Below, piece by piece: positions 1 through 10,276 of a stretch of 64,000 bases of DNA; the stretch's first letter is position 1, and each line of letters begins with the position of its first letter. The stretch comes from Burkholderiaceae bacterium (GTDB taxonomy: Bacteria > Pseudomonadota > Gammaproteobacteria > Burkholderiales > Burkholderiaceae_C): NCBI GenBank assembly GCA_017992055.1, contig JAGOPK010000002.1, positions 434,001-498,000 of the forward strand, in the 5' to 3' direction. The notes below the pieces were generated by a model. It did no database searches. It saw only the letters and a program-made list of their open reading frames with translations, and was not told where the DNA came from. Position numbers and translations under genes: made by a program.

Positions 1-1917
1 GCTGGAACAGCTCGCGCAGCAGGCCTTCGTCCAGGCCGGGGCCGGTGTCGCTGATGGCGATGACCACGCCCGGCCGCCCCTGGTCGTCGCTCCAGTCGGC
101 CGTGGCCAGGCCCAGCAGGCCGCCGTCGGGCATGGCATGGATGGCATTGACCAGCAGGTTGACCAGCACCTGCTGCAGCTCCTGGCGGTTGATGGCCACG
201 CCGCGCGTGGCCTGGTGGTCGCGCTCGATGCGGATGCGCGAGCGCGACAGCAGGTGGCCCACCAGCACCAGGCAGTCCTCCAGCACGCGCGACGCATCCA
301 CCGTCTCCACATAGCCGGCGTATTCGGTGGGCCGGGCAAACTGCAGCAGCTGGGTCACGATCAGGCGCATGCGCTCGATCTGCGCATCCACCAGCTGCAG
401 CTCGGCGGCCACGCGCCGGGCATCGTCGCCCAGCAGCTCGCGCGCCAGGTCCAGGTTGCCCTGGATCACCGCGATCGGGTTGTTGACCTCGTGGGCGATG
501 CTGGCGGTGAGCTGGCCCACCGCGGCCATCTTCTCGGCGCGCAGCAGCTGCTGCTGGGCTGCGGCCAGGGCCGCGCTGCGCTCGGCCACCTTGGCATCCA
601 GCTCGGCATTCCAGCGCTGCAGCTGGGCGGTGTTGGCGTCGATGGTGTCCAGCAGCCGGTCCAGGTGTCCGGCCAGCGCGCCGATCTCGTCGGCCGAGTC
701 CACCCGGCCGACCCGCGCGCCCAGCGCACCGGCCTCGATGCGCTGCAGCGTCTGGTCCATCTGCTCCAGCGGCCGGAAGATCTGCCGCGCCCAGCGCGAC
801 GCGGCCAGCGCCGCCAGCACCATCACGCCGAAGAACACCGCGCCGATGCCGGCCAGCACGCCGTACTTCAGCCAGGCGAAGGGCCGCTCCAGAAAGCCGA
901 CATAGAGCATGCCCACGCGCCGGCCGGCGCCATCGGCCAGCGGCTCGTAGGCCGACACATACCAGTCGTTGACCACGAAGGCCCGGCCCAGCCAGGTGCT
1001 GCCACGCTCCAGCACGGCCTCGCTGACCGCCTGCGAGACGCGCGTGCCGATGGCCCGCGACTCGCCGTTGCCGGCCGCCACGCCGGCCTCGGCAAACAGC
1101 CGCACATTGGTGGAGATGCGCACATCGTCGAGAAACAGCGTGGCCGTGCCGCGGCTGCCGAAGGGCAAGGCGCCGTCGGGATAGACGATGGCATTGATGT
1201 GGTCGATGAAGGGCAGGTTGCGGTTCAGCAGCACGCCGGCCTGCACCCAGGCCACCAGGCGGCCGCCGGCGTCGTGCACCGGCAGGCTGGACTGCACCAC
1301 CATCGCCCGGTCCTCGGCCTGGCGCGTGCTGGGCCGGGCATTGCGCGTGGGCAGCAGCGGCACGGCCACGCGCTGGCGCAGCGCCGGGCCCAGCAGCGCC
1401 TGCTCGGCGGGCGACAGCACCACCAGCGAGGCCTGGGCGCGCAGGCCAGCCCCCAGGCCGGCCGCCGCGGTGGACGCGGCCGGCAGCGGCGGCACGCGCT
1501 CGGCGTCCAGCGCCGCATCGGCGGCCAGCAGGCGGCCATCGGGCCGGCGCAGGTTGACGAAGTCCAGGCCCTCGCGCTGGCGAAAGCGCTGCAGCAGCCG
1601 CTGCAGCGCCGCCGCGTCGGCGGCCGTGTCCAGCGCCGCATGCAGGGCCTGCGACTCGGCCACCGCGCCGGTGCTGGCCGCCACCTCGCCCAGCACGCGG
1701 TCGAAGTAGCCGCGCGCCACCGCCAGGTCGGAGCGCACCTTGGTCTCCAGCAGCCGGTCCAGCGCCGCATTGCCCCACACCAGCAGCACCAGGCCCAGCA
1801 GCGGCAGCACCACCACCAGCGGCAGCAGCACCATGGCCTGCAGCTTGCGGCGGATGGTCCAGCGGCCGACCCGGGCGGCCACGCCGGCCACCGCCGGCCC
1901 CGGCGGCGGGCCGGGAT

Positions 1918-1933
<16 letters not shown>
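1..1933 (-). CDS. Sensor histidine kinase, C-terminus cut by window edge
   Basis: Membrane sensor kinase of a two-component system, read on the minus strand and running off the left edge. The ATG at 1933 overlaps the last 16 nt of the upstream regulator gene, with GGAG about 13 nt before it; GTG at 1891 and ATG at 1834 are in-frame alternatives. Visible parts: TM helix about residues 34-54, a periplasmic Cache-like sensor region to about 355, a second TM about 358-382, HAMP, a coiled-coil linker, then the HisKA box SIAHEVNNP with the phospho-acceptor His near residue 481. The ATPase domain follows, with NLLVNAIHAMP (N box) and DTGPGLDEG (G box). About 50 C-terminal residues are missing. The partner is surely the adjacent response regulator. 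The signal is unknown; formate metabolism is a guess from the neighbouring operon. Confidence 0.9.
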
Positions 1934-3357
<1,424 letters not shown>

Positions 3358-3389
3358 GATGGGCTGGCGGGCATTGTAGGAAGCCGGCC

Positions 3390-3436
3390 TGCGACAGGCT
3401 GTCGGCCGCCGCGGCCGCGGCGCGACAACTTGTCGC
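3390..3436. promoter_or_regulatory. Two inverted repeats between the regulator and the formate dehydrogenase operon
   Basis: Two copies of the dyad GCGACA-N3-TGTCG(C/G) lie at 3391-3405 and 3422-3436, centred at 3398 and 3429, so 31 bp or about three helical turns apart on the same DNA face. The second is perfect (GCGACA-ACT-TGTCGC). They sit between the divergent regulator and formate dehydrogenase genes. Inference: paired binding sites for the Fis-type HTH of the regulator at 1918-3357. No convincing -24/-12 sigma54 promoter was found next to them. Confidence 0.5.
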
Positions 3437-3539
3437 AGCCAACCCAGGGCGCCCCCGGATTGCCAGAGGCCGGGCCTGCAGCGCTAATGCAGCCGCCGGT
3501 ATGCCGTGCCGTGCATACCCCGTCCGCCTGGAGAGCGCC

Positions 3540-3818
3540 ATGAGCCAGCCCAACGCCAAGTCCCTGCCCCAAGTCCAGCCGCAAGGTCAGCCGCCCGTTC
3601 AGCCGCAAACGCAGCCCCAGGCCTCGGCGACGCGCCGCCGCCTGTTTGCCGGCGCCGGCACCGCGGGCGCGCTGGCCGCCGCCGCGGCGGTGCTGCCGCT
3701 GGGCCGCAACGACGCCGCCCAGGCACAGGCCGACGCGCCCAAGCCCGCGCCCGAGCAGGGCGGCGGCTACCAGCTGACCGCGCATGTGCAGCGCTACTAC
3801 CAGACCGCCAAGGTCTGA
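3540..3818 (+). CDS. Small Tat-target protein of formate dehydrogenase clusters
   Basis: A 92-residue protein starting at ATG 3540 behind GGAGAG; longer in-frame starts lack a ribosome site. After a Pro/Gln-rich N-terminus comes a twin-arginine signal, TRRRLFAGAGTAG, then an Ala-rich hydrophobic stretch. The short mature part ends in YQLTAHVQRYYQTAKV. This matches the family known as formate dehydrogenase region TAT target, found just upstream of the catalytic subunit in proteobacteria. Its function is unproven; a role in export, assembly or membrane attachment of the enzyme is inferred from its constant position. It is the first gene of the operon. Confidence 0.85.
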   Translation: MSQPNAKSLPQVQPQGQPPVQPQTQPQASATRRRLFAGAGTAGALAAAAAVLPLGRNDAAQAQADAPKPAPEQGGGYQLTAHVQRYYQTAKV

Positions 3819-3834
3819 GCCCGGAGCCACGACC

Positions 3835-6828
3835 ATGCTGCTGACCCGCAAGCCCTCCTCCAGCTCCGCCAACCCGGCCGCCGCCGGCTCCAGCCTGGTG
3901 GCCAGCCTGGCCCGTGGCGTGTCGCGCGCCATTCCCACCATGGACCGCCGGGCCTTTCTGCGCCGCTCCGGCCTGGGCGTGGGCGCCGGCATCGCCACCA
4001 GCCAGCTGATGCTGGTGAAGAAGGCCCAGGCCGCCGATGCGGCCAAGGCTGGTGCCGACGGCGCCAAGAAGATCGAGGTCAAGCGCACCGTCTGCGGCCA
4101 TTGCTCGGTGGGCTGCGCCATCGACGCGGTGGTGGAAAACGGCGTCTGGGTGCGACAGGAGCCGGTGTTCGACAGCCCCATCAACCTGGGCGCGCACTGC
4201 GCCAAGGGCGCGGCGGTACGCGAGCACGGCCATGGCGAGTTCCGCCTCAAGTACCCGATGAAGCTGGTCGACGGCAAGTACCAGCGCATCTCCTGGGACC
4301 AGGCGCTCGACGAGATCAGCGCCAAGATGCTGGATCTGCGCAAGCAGAGCGGGCCGGACTCGGTGTTCATCGTCGGCTCGTCCAAGCACAACAACGAGCA
4401 GGCCTATCTGCTGCGCAAGTGGGTCAGCTTCTGGGGCACCAACAACACCGACCACCAGGCCCGCATCTGCCACTCCACCACCGTCGCCGGCGTCGCCAAC
4501 ACCTGGGGCTACGGGGCGATGACCAACAGCTACAACGACATGCAGAACGCCAAGGCGGCGCTCTACATCGGCTCCAATGCCGCCGAGGCGCACCCGGTGT
4601 CGATGCTGCATGTGCTGCATGCCAAGGAGACCGGCTGCAAGATGATCGTGGTCGACCCACGCTTCACCCGCACGGCGGCCAAGGCCGACCAGTTCGTGCG
4701 CATCCGCTCGGGCTCGGACATCCCGTTCCTGTTCGGCGTGCTGTACCACGTGTTCAAGAACGGCTGGGAAGACAAGAAGTACATCGAGGACCGTGTCTGG
4801 GGCATGGACAAGGTGCGCGAGGACGTGCTGGCCAAGTGGACGCCCGACAAGGTGCAAGAGGCCTGCGGCGTCGACGAGGCCACCTGCCTGCAGGTGGCCC
4901 GCACCATGGCCGAGAACCGGCCCAGCACCATCGTCTGGTGCATGGGCCAGACCCAGCACACCATCGGCAATGCCATGGTGCGTGCGTCCTGCATCCTGCA
5001 GCTGGCGCTGGGCAACGTGGGCAAGAGCGGCGGCGGCACCAACATCTTCCGCGGCCACGACAACGTGCAGGGCGCCACCGATGTCGGCCCCAACCCCGAC
5101 AGCCTGCCCGGCTACTACGGCCTGGTCGAAGGCTCGTGGAAGCACTTCGCCAAGGTCTGGGACGTCGACTTCGAGTGGATCAAGAAGCAGTACGCCCCGG
5201 GCATGATGACCAAGCCCGGCATGACCGTGTCGCGCTGGATCGACGGCGTGCTCGAGAAGAACGAGCTGATCGACCAGGACAGCAATCTGCGCGGCCTGTT
5301 CTTCTGGGGCCATGCGCCCAATTCCCAGACCCGCGGCCTGGAGATGAAGAAGGCCATGGACCGGCTGGACCTGCTGGTGGTCATCGACCCCTTCCCCAGC
5401 GCCACCGCGGCCATGGCGGCCATGCCCGGCGCCAAGGAAGACCACAACCCCAACCGCGCCGTCTACCTGCTGCCGGCGGCCACGCAGTTCGAGACCAGCG
5501 GCTCCTGCACCGCCAGCAACCGCAGCATCCAGTGGCGCGAGAAGGTCATCGAGCCGCTGTGGGAGAGCCGCACCGACCACATGATCATGTACCAGCTGGC
5601 GCAGAAGCTGGGCTTCGACAAGGAGCTGGTCAAGAACTTCAAGATGGTGCCCGGCAAGGGCGGCATGCCCGAGCCTGAGACCGAGTCCATCCTGCGTGAG
5701 ATCAACAAGAGCGTCTGGACCATCGGCTACACCGGCCAGAGCCCCGAGCGTCTGAAGGCCCACATGCGCAACATGCATGTGTTTGACATCAAGACGCTGA
5801 AGGCCAAGGGCGGCATCGACAAGGAGACCGGCTACAAGCTGGACGGCGAGTACTTCGGCCTGCCCTGGCCGTGTTACGGCACGCCCGAGCTGCGCCATCC
5901 GGGCAGCCCCAACCTCTACGACACCAGCAAGCATGTGATGGATGGCGGCGGCAACTTCCGCGCCAACTTCGGTGTCGAGCGCGACGGCAGCTCGCTGCTG
6001 GCGGCCGATGGCTCGCACAGCGTGGGTGCCGACCTGACCACCGGCTACCCGGAGTTCGACCACCTGCTGTTGAAGAAGCTGGGCTGGTGGGGCGAGCTGA
6101 CCGAGGCCGAGCAGAAGGCCGCCGAAGGCAAGAACTGGAAGAACGATTCGTCGGGCGGCATCATCCGCGTGGCCATGAAGAACCATGGCTGCCATCCCTT
6201 CGGCAATGCCAAGGCACGCGCCGTGGTCTGGAACTTCCCCGACCCGATCCCGCAGCACCGCGAGCCGCTGTTCTCCACCCGCGCCGACCTGGTGGCCAAG
6301 TACCCGACGCACGACGACAAGAAAGCGTTCTGGCGCCTGCCCACGCTCTACAAGACGGTGCAGGAGAAGAACAAGGACATCGGCAAGAGCTATCCGCTGG
6401 TGATGACCTCGGGCCGCCTGGTCGAGTACGAAGGCGGCGGCGAAGAGACCCGCTCCAACCCCTATCTGGCCGAGTTGCAGCAGGAGATGTTCGTCGAGAT
6501 CAACCCCAAGGCGGCCAACGACCGCGGCATCCGCAACGGCGACTTCGTCTGGGTCAAGACGCCGCCGATGCAGGCCCTGCCCGACTTCAAGGGCATCCGC
6601 GTCAAGGCCCTGGTCACCGAGCGCGTGGATGCCGACACGGTGTTCCTGCCCTTCCACTTCTCGGGCCGCTGGGGCGGCGTGGACCTGGCGCCCTACTACC
6701 CCGACGGCGCCAAGCCGGTGGTGCGCGGCGAGGCCATCAACACCGCCACCACCTATGGCTACGACAGCGTGACCATGATGCAGGAAACCAAGACCACGCT
6801 CTGCCAGGTCGAGAAGGCCACGGCATAA
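3835..6828 (+). CDS. fdh3A: Formate dehydrogenase alpha (catalytic) subunit
   Basis: A 997-residue molybdopterin oxidoreductase that oxidises formate to CO2. The start at ATG 3835 lies 16 nt after the previous stop. A Tat signal (DRRAFLRRSGLGVG, about residues 37-50) sends the folded enzyme to the periplasm. The N-terminal [4Fe-4S] ligands are Cys87, Cys90, Cys94 and Cys122. The active-site Mo ligand is Cys212 in QARICHSTTVAG, so this is a cysteine and not a selenocysteine enzyme. His-Ser/Thr after that Cys fits formate dehydrogenases. The C-terminal molybdopterin dinucleotide-binding domain (about 850-990) includes VMTSGRLVEYEGGGEETRSN. It is the second gene of the operon and is followed after 12 nt by the iron-sulfur subunit. 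Confidence 0.96.
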   Translation: MLLTRKPSSSSANPAAAGSSLVASLARGVSRAIPTMDRRAFLRRSGLGVGAGIATSQLMLVKKAQAADAAKAGADGAKKIEVKRTVCGHCSVGCAIDAVVENGVWVRQEPVFDSPINLGAHCAKGAAVREHGHGEFRLKYPMKLVDGKYQRISWDQALDEISAKMLDLRKQSGPDSVFIVGSSKHNNEQAYLLRKWVSFWGTNNTDHQARICHSTTVAGVANTWGYGAMTNSYNDMQNAKAALYIGSNAAEAHPVSMLHVLHAKETGCKMIVVDPRFTRTAAKADQFVRIRSGSDIPFLFGVLYHVFKNGWEDKKYIEDRVWGMDKVREDVLAKWTPDKVQEACGVDEATCLQVARTMAENRPSTIVWCMGQTQHTIGNAMVRASCILQLALGNVGKSGGGTNIFRGHDNVQGATDVGPNPDSLPGYYGLVEGSWKHFAKVWDVDFEWIKKQYAPGMMTKPGMTVSRWIDGVLEKNELIDQDSNLRGLFFWGHAPNSQTRGLEMKKAMDRLDLLVVIDPFPSATAAMAAMPGAKEDHNPNRAVYLLPAATQFETSGSCTASNRSIQWREKVIEPLWESRTDHMIMYQLAQKLGFDKELVKNFKMVPGKGGMPEPETESILREINKSVWTIGYTGQSPERLKAHMRNMHVFDIKTLKAKGGIDKETGYKLDGEYFGLPWPCYGTPELRHPGSPNLYDTSKHVMDGGGNFRANFGVERDGSSLLAADGSHSVGADLTTGYPEFDHLLLKKLGWWGELTEAEQKAAEGKNWKNDSSGGIIRVAMKNHGCHPFGNAKARAVVWNFPDPIPQHREPLFSTRADLVAKYPTHDDKKAFWRLPTLYKTVQEKNKDIGKSYPLVMTSGRLVEYEGGGEETRSNPYLAELQQEMFVEINPKAANDRGIRNGDFVWVKTPPMQALPDFKGIRVKALVTERVDADTVFLPFHFSGRWGGVDLAPYYPDGAKPVVRGEAINTATTYGYDSVTMMQETKTTLCQVEKATA

Positions 6829-6840
6829 GGAGACAGCGAC

Positions 6841-7476
6841 ATGGCCCGCATGAAATTCATCTGCGACAGCGAGCGCTGCATCGAGTGCAACGGTTGCGTC
6901 ACCGCCTGCAAGGCCGAGCACGACATCCCCTGGGGCGTGAACCGCCGCCGGGTGGTGACGCTCAACGACGGCCTGCCGGGCGAAAAATCCATCTCGGTGG
7001 CCTGCATGCACTGCAGCGACGCGCCCTGCATGGCCGTGTGCCCGGTGGACTGCTTCTACCGCACGCCCGAGGGCGTGGTGCTGCACGACAAGGACGTGTG
7101 CATCGGCTGCGGCTACTGCAGCTATGCCTGCCCCTTCGGCGCGCCGCAGTTCCCCACCAACGGCACCTTCGGCCTGCGCGGCAAGATGGACAAGTGCACC
7201 TTCTGCGCCGGCGGCCCCGAGGCCAATGGCAGCGACGCCGAGAACGAGAAGTACGGCCGCAACCGCCTGGCCGAAGGCAAGCTGCCGGCCTGTGCCGAGA
7301 TGTGCAGCACCAAGGCCCTGCTGGGCGGCGACGGCGACGTGGTGGCCGACATCTTCCGCAACCGCGTGCTGGTGCGCAACAAGGGCAGCGAGGTCTGGGG
7401 CTGGGGCACGGCCTATGGCCGGCCCAGCTCGGGCGGCGGTGCCGCCCAGCCGGCCGCGGGAGGCCAGAAGTCATGA
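6841..7476 (+). CDS. fdh3B: Formate dehydrogenase iron-sulfur (beta) subunit
   Basis: A 211-residue ferredoxin-like electron carrier between the catalytic subunit and the cytochrome b subunit. Four cysteine groups are visible: CIECNGCVTAC, CMHCSDAPCMAVC, CIGCGYCSYAC, and CTFC paired with the later CAEMC. This fits four [4Fe-4S] clusters. AAGGAGACAGC gives a good ribosome site. There is no signal peptide of its own, so export by hitch-hiking with the Tat-bearing alpha subunit is expected. No C-terminal membrane anchor is evident, in contrast to E. coli FdnH. The stop overlaps the next start (ATGA). Confidence 0.95.
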   Translation: MARMKFICDSERCIECNGCVTACKAEHDIPWGVNRRRVVTLNDGLPGEKSISVACMHCSDAPCMAVCPVDCFYRTPEGVVLHDKDVCIGCGYCSYACPFGAPQFPTNGTFGLRGKMDKCTFCAGGPEANGSDAENEKYGRNRLAEGKLPACAEMCSTKALLGGDGDVVADIFRNRVLVRNKGSEVWGWGTAYGRPSSGGGAAQPAAGGQKS

Positions 7477-7715
7477 TGAAGCCGATGCCCACCATGGCCG
7501 CGCTGCTGTTGGCCGCGGCCCTGGCCGGCTGCGCCGAGAAGCCGCAGACCCATGTCGAGCGCAAGTCCGACGACAAGGCGGCTGCAGGCGCCCAGAACAA
7601 CTTCGTCAGCCCGGGCTGGAAGCCCGGCGACGAGGCCAGCTGGGAGCAGCAGATGAAGAACCGCGCCCAGGGCCAGAACGAATATGCGCGCGCCAGCGCG
7701 CAGTCGGGCGGCTGA
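7473..7715 (+). CDS. Small lipoprotein in the formate dehydrogenase operon
   Basis: An 80-residue predicted lipoprotein. The signal peptide ends in the lipobox LAGC with the lipidated Cys at residue 20. The mature part is about 60 residues, hydrophilic, with no cysteines beyond the lipidated one. Its start overlaps the beta-subunit stop (ATGA), so it is translationally coupled to it, and it precedes the gamma subunit. I recognise no domain. Its position inside the operon suggests a small accessory or stability factor of the periplasmic complex; this is inference only. Confidence 0.75.
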   Translation: MMKPMPTMAALLLAAALAGCAEKPQTHVERKSDDKAAAGAQNNFVSPGWKPGDEASWEQQMKNRAQGQNEYARASAQSGG

Positions 7716-7753
7716 AACCGGCCCCCAGCCCCACCGGCGCGACAGGAGTGCCC

Positions 7754-8893
7754 ATGCGTCCTCTCTCTTCCATTTCCTGCGCCCTGGCCTTGGCCCTCGG
7801 CCTGAGCCTGGGTCTGGCGCAGGCCCAATCCGCGGCGCCGGCCCAGGCTTCGGCGCCGGCCGGCTTCACTGCGCCGGCCGATCCCAAGCCCGACGAGAGC
7901 AATGCCCAGCGCGCGAAAAGCCAGCCCGGCAACAATGCGCCGTTCTGGCGCGGCGTGCGCGACTCCGGCGTGACCGAAGGCGTCACCAACCTGCCCGGCG
8001 TCGAGAAGGGCGTGCTGATCCAGCCCTTTGTGCAGTACCCGGGCTCGCGCCTGACCAATGCCGGCGAGGCCTGGCGCCAGGTGCGCAACCAGTGGATCCT
8101 GCCCTATGGCGGCTCGCTGCTGCTGATCGCCGTGCTGGCGCTGGCCATCTTCTACTGGCGCCGTGGCGCGCTGGGCGGCCACTCGGTGGACACCGGCCGC
8201 AAGATCGAGCGCTTCACGCCCTTCGAGCGCGCCGCGCACTGGACCAATGCCGGCGCCTTCGTGGTGCTGGGCATCTCCGGCATCGTCATGGCCTTCGGCA
8301 AGTTCTTCCTGCTGCCGGTGATCGGCGGCACGCTGTTCGGCTGGCTGACCTATGCGCTGAAGACCGCGCACAACTTCGTCGGCCCGCTGTTCGCGGTGTC
8401 GCTGGTGGTGGTGGTCATCACCTTCATCAAGGACAACATCGCCAACAAGGCCGACGTGGTCTGGCTGTCCAAGGCCGGCGGCATGCTGGGCGGCCAGGAA
8501 GTGCCGTCGCACCGCTTCAACGCCGGTGAGAAGGGCATGTTCTGGTGGGGCGTGTGCATCCCCGGCCTGGTGGTCGTGGGCTCGGGCCTGGTGCTGGACA
8601 AGCTGATCCCCGGCCTGCTCTACGGCCGTGGCGACATGCAGATCGCCCACATGATCCATGCGGTGGCCGCGGTGATCATGATGACCATGCTGATCGGCCA
8701 CATCTACATGGGCACCATCGGCGTCAAGGGCGCCTACCAGGCCATGCGCACCGGCTATGTCGACGAGGGCTGGGCCAAGGAGCACCACGAGCTGTGGTAC
8801 GACGATGTCAAGGCCGGCAAGATCCCGGCCCAGCGCTCCAAGCCCGCCACCCCCGATGCACCCGATGCCGCCGGCCTGCACACCGCTGTCTGA
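7754..8893 (+). CDS. fdh3C: Formate dehydrogenase gamma subunit, cytochrome b
   Basis: A 379-residue membrane subunit that passes electrons from the iron-sulfur subunit to quinone. It has a cleavable signal peptide (about residues 1-25), a periplasmic stretch of about 80 residues, then a first helix (SLLLIAVLALAIFYW). The cytochrome b561-like core has four helices with candidate haem ligands in ERAAHWTNAG, KTAHNFVG and AHMIHAVAAVIMMTMLIGH. The N-terminal periplasmic extension before the first helix is typical of this formate dehydrogenase class and is not present in E. coli FdnI. ATG 7754 follows CAGGAG. Confidence 0.94.
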   Translation: MRPLSSISCALALALGLSLGLAQAQSAAPAQASAPAGFTAPADPKPDESNAQRAKSQPGNNAPFWRGVRDSGVTEGVTNLPGVEKGVLIQPFVQYPGSRLTNAGEAWRQVRNQWILPYGGSLLLIAVLALAIFYWRRGALGGHSVDTGRKIERFTPFERAAHWTNAGAFVVLGISGIVMAFGKFFLLPVIGGTLFGWLTYALKTAHNFVGPLFAVSLVVVVITFIKDNIANKADVVWLSKAGGMLGGQEVPSHRFNAGEKGMFWWGVCIPGLVVVGSGLVLDKLIPGLLYGRGDMQIAHMIHAVAAVIMMTMLIGHIYMGTIGVKGAYQAMRTGYVDEGWAKEHHELWYDDVKAGKIPAQRSKPATPDAPDAAGLHTAV

Positions 8894-8908
8894 ATCCGGA
8901 GCCCCGCG

Positions 8909-9256
8909 ATGAAGCGTCTTTCCCTGCTGCTGGCCACCCTGCTGGCCACCGCCACCGTCCACGCCAAGCTGCCCGCGCCCAGCGACGAGGCCAAGGCCAA
9001 GGCCGCCGAGGCCGCGGCCAAGACCGCCCATGGCGGCAAGCTCGACGGCTACAAGCTCTGCCTGAGCATGAACAAGGTCGCCGAGCGCTACCATGGCGAG
9101 GCCAAGAAGGCCGGCAGGCCGGCGTCGGCGCCCAGCGAGACGCCGGCCTGTGCCGATCCCGGCCCGTTTGTCTATGTGCCGGCTGGAGCGGCTGCGGCGC
9201 CCGCCGCTGCCCCAGCACCGGCGGCCACTGCAGCCGCCACGCCGGCCAAGAAGTAA
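8909..9256 (+). CDS. Small secreted protein of the formate dehydrogenase operon
   Basis: A 115-residue protein with a clear Sec signal peptide cleaved near VHAK (about residue 19). The mature part is Lys/Ala-rich, then a short Cys-bearing core, GYKLCLSMNKVAERYH followed by TPACADPGPFVYVP, and ends in an Ala/Pro-rich low-complexity tail. The two cysteines could form a disulfide. No known domain is recognised. It lies 15 nt after the gamma subunit and before fdhD, so it is very probably co-transcribed and may be a periplasmic accessory of the complex. Confidence 0.7.
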   Translation: MKRLSLLLATLLATATVHAKLPAPSDEAKAKAAEAAAKTAHGGKLDGYKLCLSMNKVAERYHGEAKKAGRPASAPSETPACADPGPFVYVPAGAAAAPAAAPAPAATAAATPAKK

Positions 9257-9275
9257 GCCCCACCGCCCCGCCGCC

Positions 9276-10211
9276 ATGTCCACGCTGCGCCAGGAACTGC
9301 CCGAGCCCACCGGCTTCGAGGTGCCGCGCTGCCCGCAGCCGGTGGCCGGCGCGCCGCGGCTCAGCGCCGCCGGCATCGAGCTGCTGCGCGAGATCATGGT
9401 GCTGGACGAATACGGCGAGCGCCGCAGCATCCACATCCCGGCCGAGCGGCCACTGACGGTGTTCGTCGACAAGCGCGAACTGGTCACGCTGATGACCCTG
9501 GGCGCCTCGCCCGAGCTGCTGGTGCTGGGCTGGCTGCGCAACCAGCGGCTGATCCAGGACGTGGCCGAGGTCGAGTCGATCACCGTCGACTGGGAGGTGG
9601 GCGCCGCCGCGGTGCGCACCCATGCCGGCATCGCCGACCTGGAGAGCCGCACCGCGCGCCGCGTGGTCACCACCGGCTGCGGCCAGGGCACGGTGTTCGG
9701 CGACCTGATGGACCAGCTGGGCGAGCTGCAGCTGCCCGATGCCCGGCAGTCGCGCATCCGCCAGAGCACGCTGCACGCCATGCTGGAGCAGATGCGCCAG
9801 CGCAACAGCGTGCACCGCAAGGCCGGCTCGGTGCATGGCTGCGCGCTGTTTGCCACCCTCCCCGGCGGCGGCGCCGAGATGCTGATGGCGGTGGAGGACG
9901 TGGGCCGCCACAACGCCATCGACACCATCGCCGGCTGGATGGGCCTGCATGGCATCGGCGGCGGCGACAAGCTGTTCTACACCACCGGCCGGCTGACCAG
10001 CGAGATGGTCATCAAGGCCGCGCAGATGGGCGTGCCCATCATCGTCTCGCGCAACGGCGTCACCGCCATGGGCCACCAGATGGCCACCCAGCTGGGCATG
10101 GCCTTGTTCGGCCGCGCCGCCAACCGCCACTTCCTGTGCTACTGCGGCTTCGAGCGCTTCGACTCCGAGCCCGAACCCCAGCGCGCACCGGTGCGCGTGG
10201 TTTCCGGCTGA
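9276..10211 (+). CDS. fdhD: Formate dehydrogenase sulfurtransferase FdhD
   Basis: A 311-residue accessory protein that transfers sulfur to the molybdenum cofactor, which formate dehydrogenase needs for activity. Conserved blocks are EVPRCPQPVAG, TTGCGQGTVFGDL, HRKAGSVHGCALF, VEDVGRHNAIDTI and the C-terminal GVTAMGHQMA. The loop TTGCGQG keeps one cysteine; the second loop Cys known from E. coli FdhD is not present here. ATG 9276 is chosen; the frame is open further upstream but has no sensible start. Last gene of the operon. Confidence 0.93.
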   Translation: MSTLRQELPEPTGFEVPRCPQPVAGAPRLSAAGIELLREIMVLDEYGERRSIHIPAERPLTVFVDKRELVTLMTLGASPELLVLGWLRNQRLIQDVAEVESITVDWEVGAAAVRTHAGIADLESRTARRVVTTGCGQGTVFGDLMDQLGELQLPDARQSRIRQSTLHAMLEQMRQRNSVHRKAGSVHGCALFATLPGGGAEMLMAVEDVGRHNAIDTIAGWMGLHGIGGGDKLFYTTGRLTSEMVIKAAQMGVPIIVSRNGVTAMGHQMATQLGMALFGRAANRHFLCYCGFERFDSEPEPQRAPVRVVSG

Positions 10212-10276
10212 TTCCTGCACGCAAGCTCTGCAGCCCTGGCGCTGCAAGAGCATGACAGGCCGGCGACAATGCCGCG

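Noticed and set aside
3437-3539. Sigma54 -24/-12 promoter before the formate dehydrogenase operon
   Set aside because: The best candidate (GGGCGC with TTGC near 3448-3463) misses the GG position and spacing.
4468-4470. Possible selenocysteine site in the formate dehydrogenase
   Set aside because: The codon is TGC (Cys212), not TGA.
3484-7086. 1200-codon open frame on the minus strand opposite the formate dehydrogenase genes
   Set aside because: Composition is His/Ala/Gly/Val-rich without domains, as expected for the antisense of GC-rich codons; the plus-strand genes are unambiguous.
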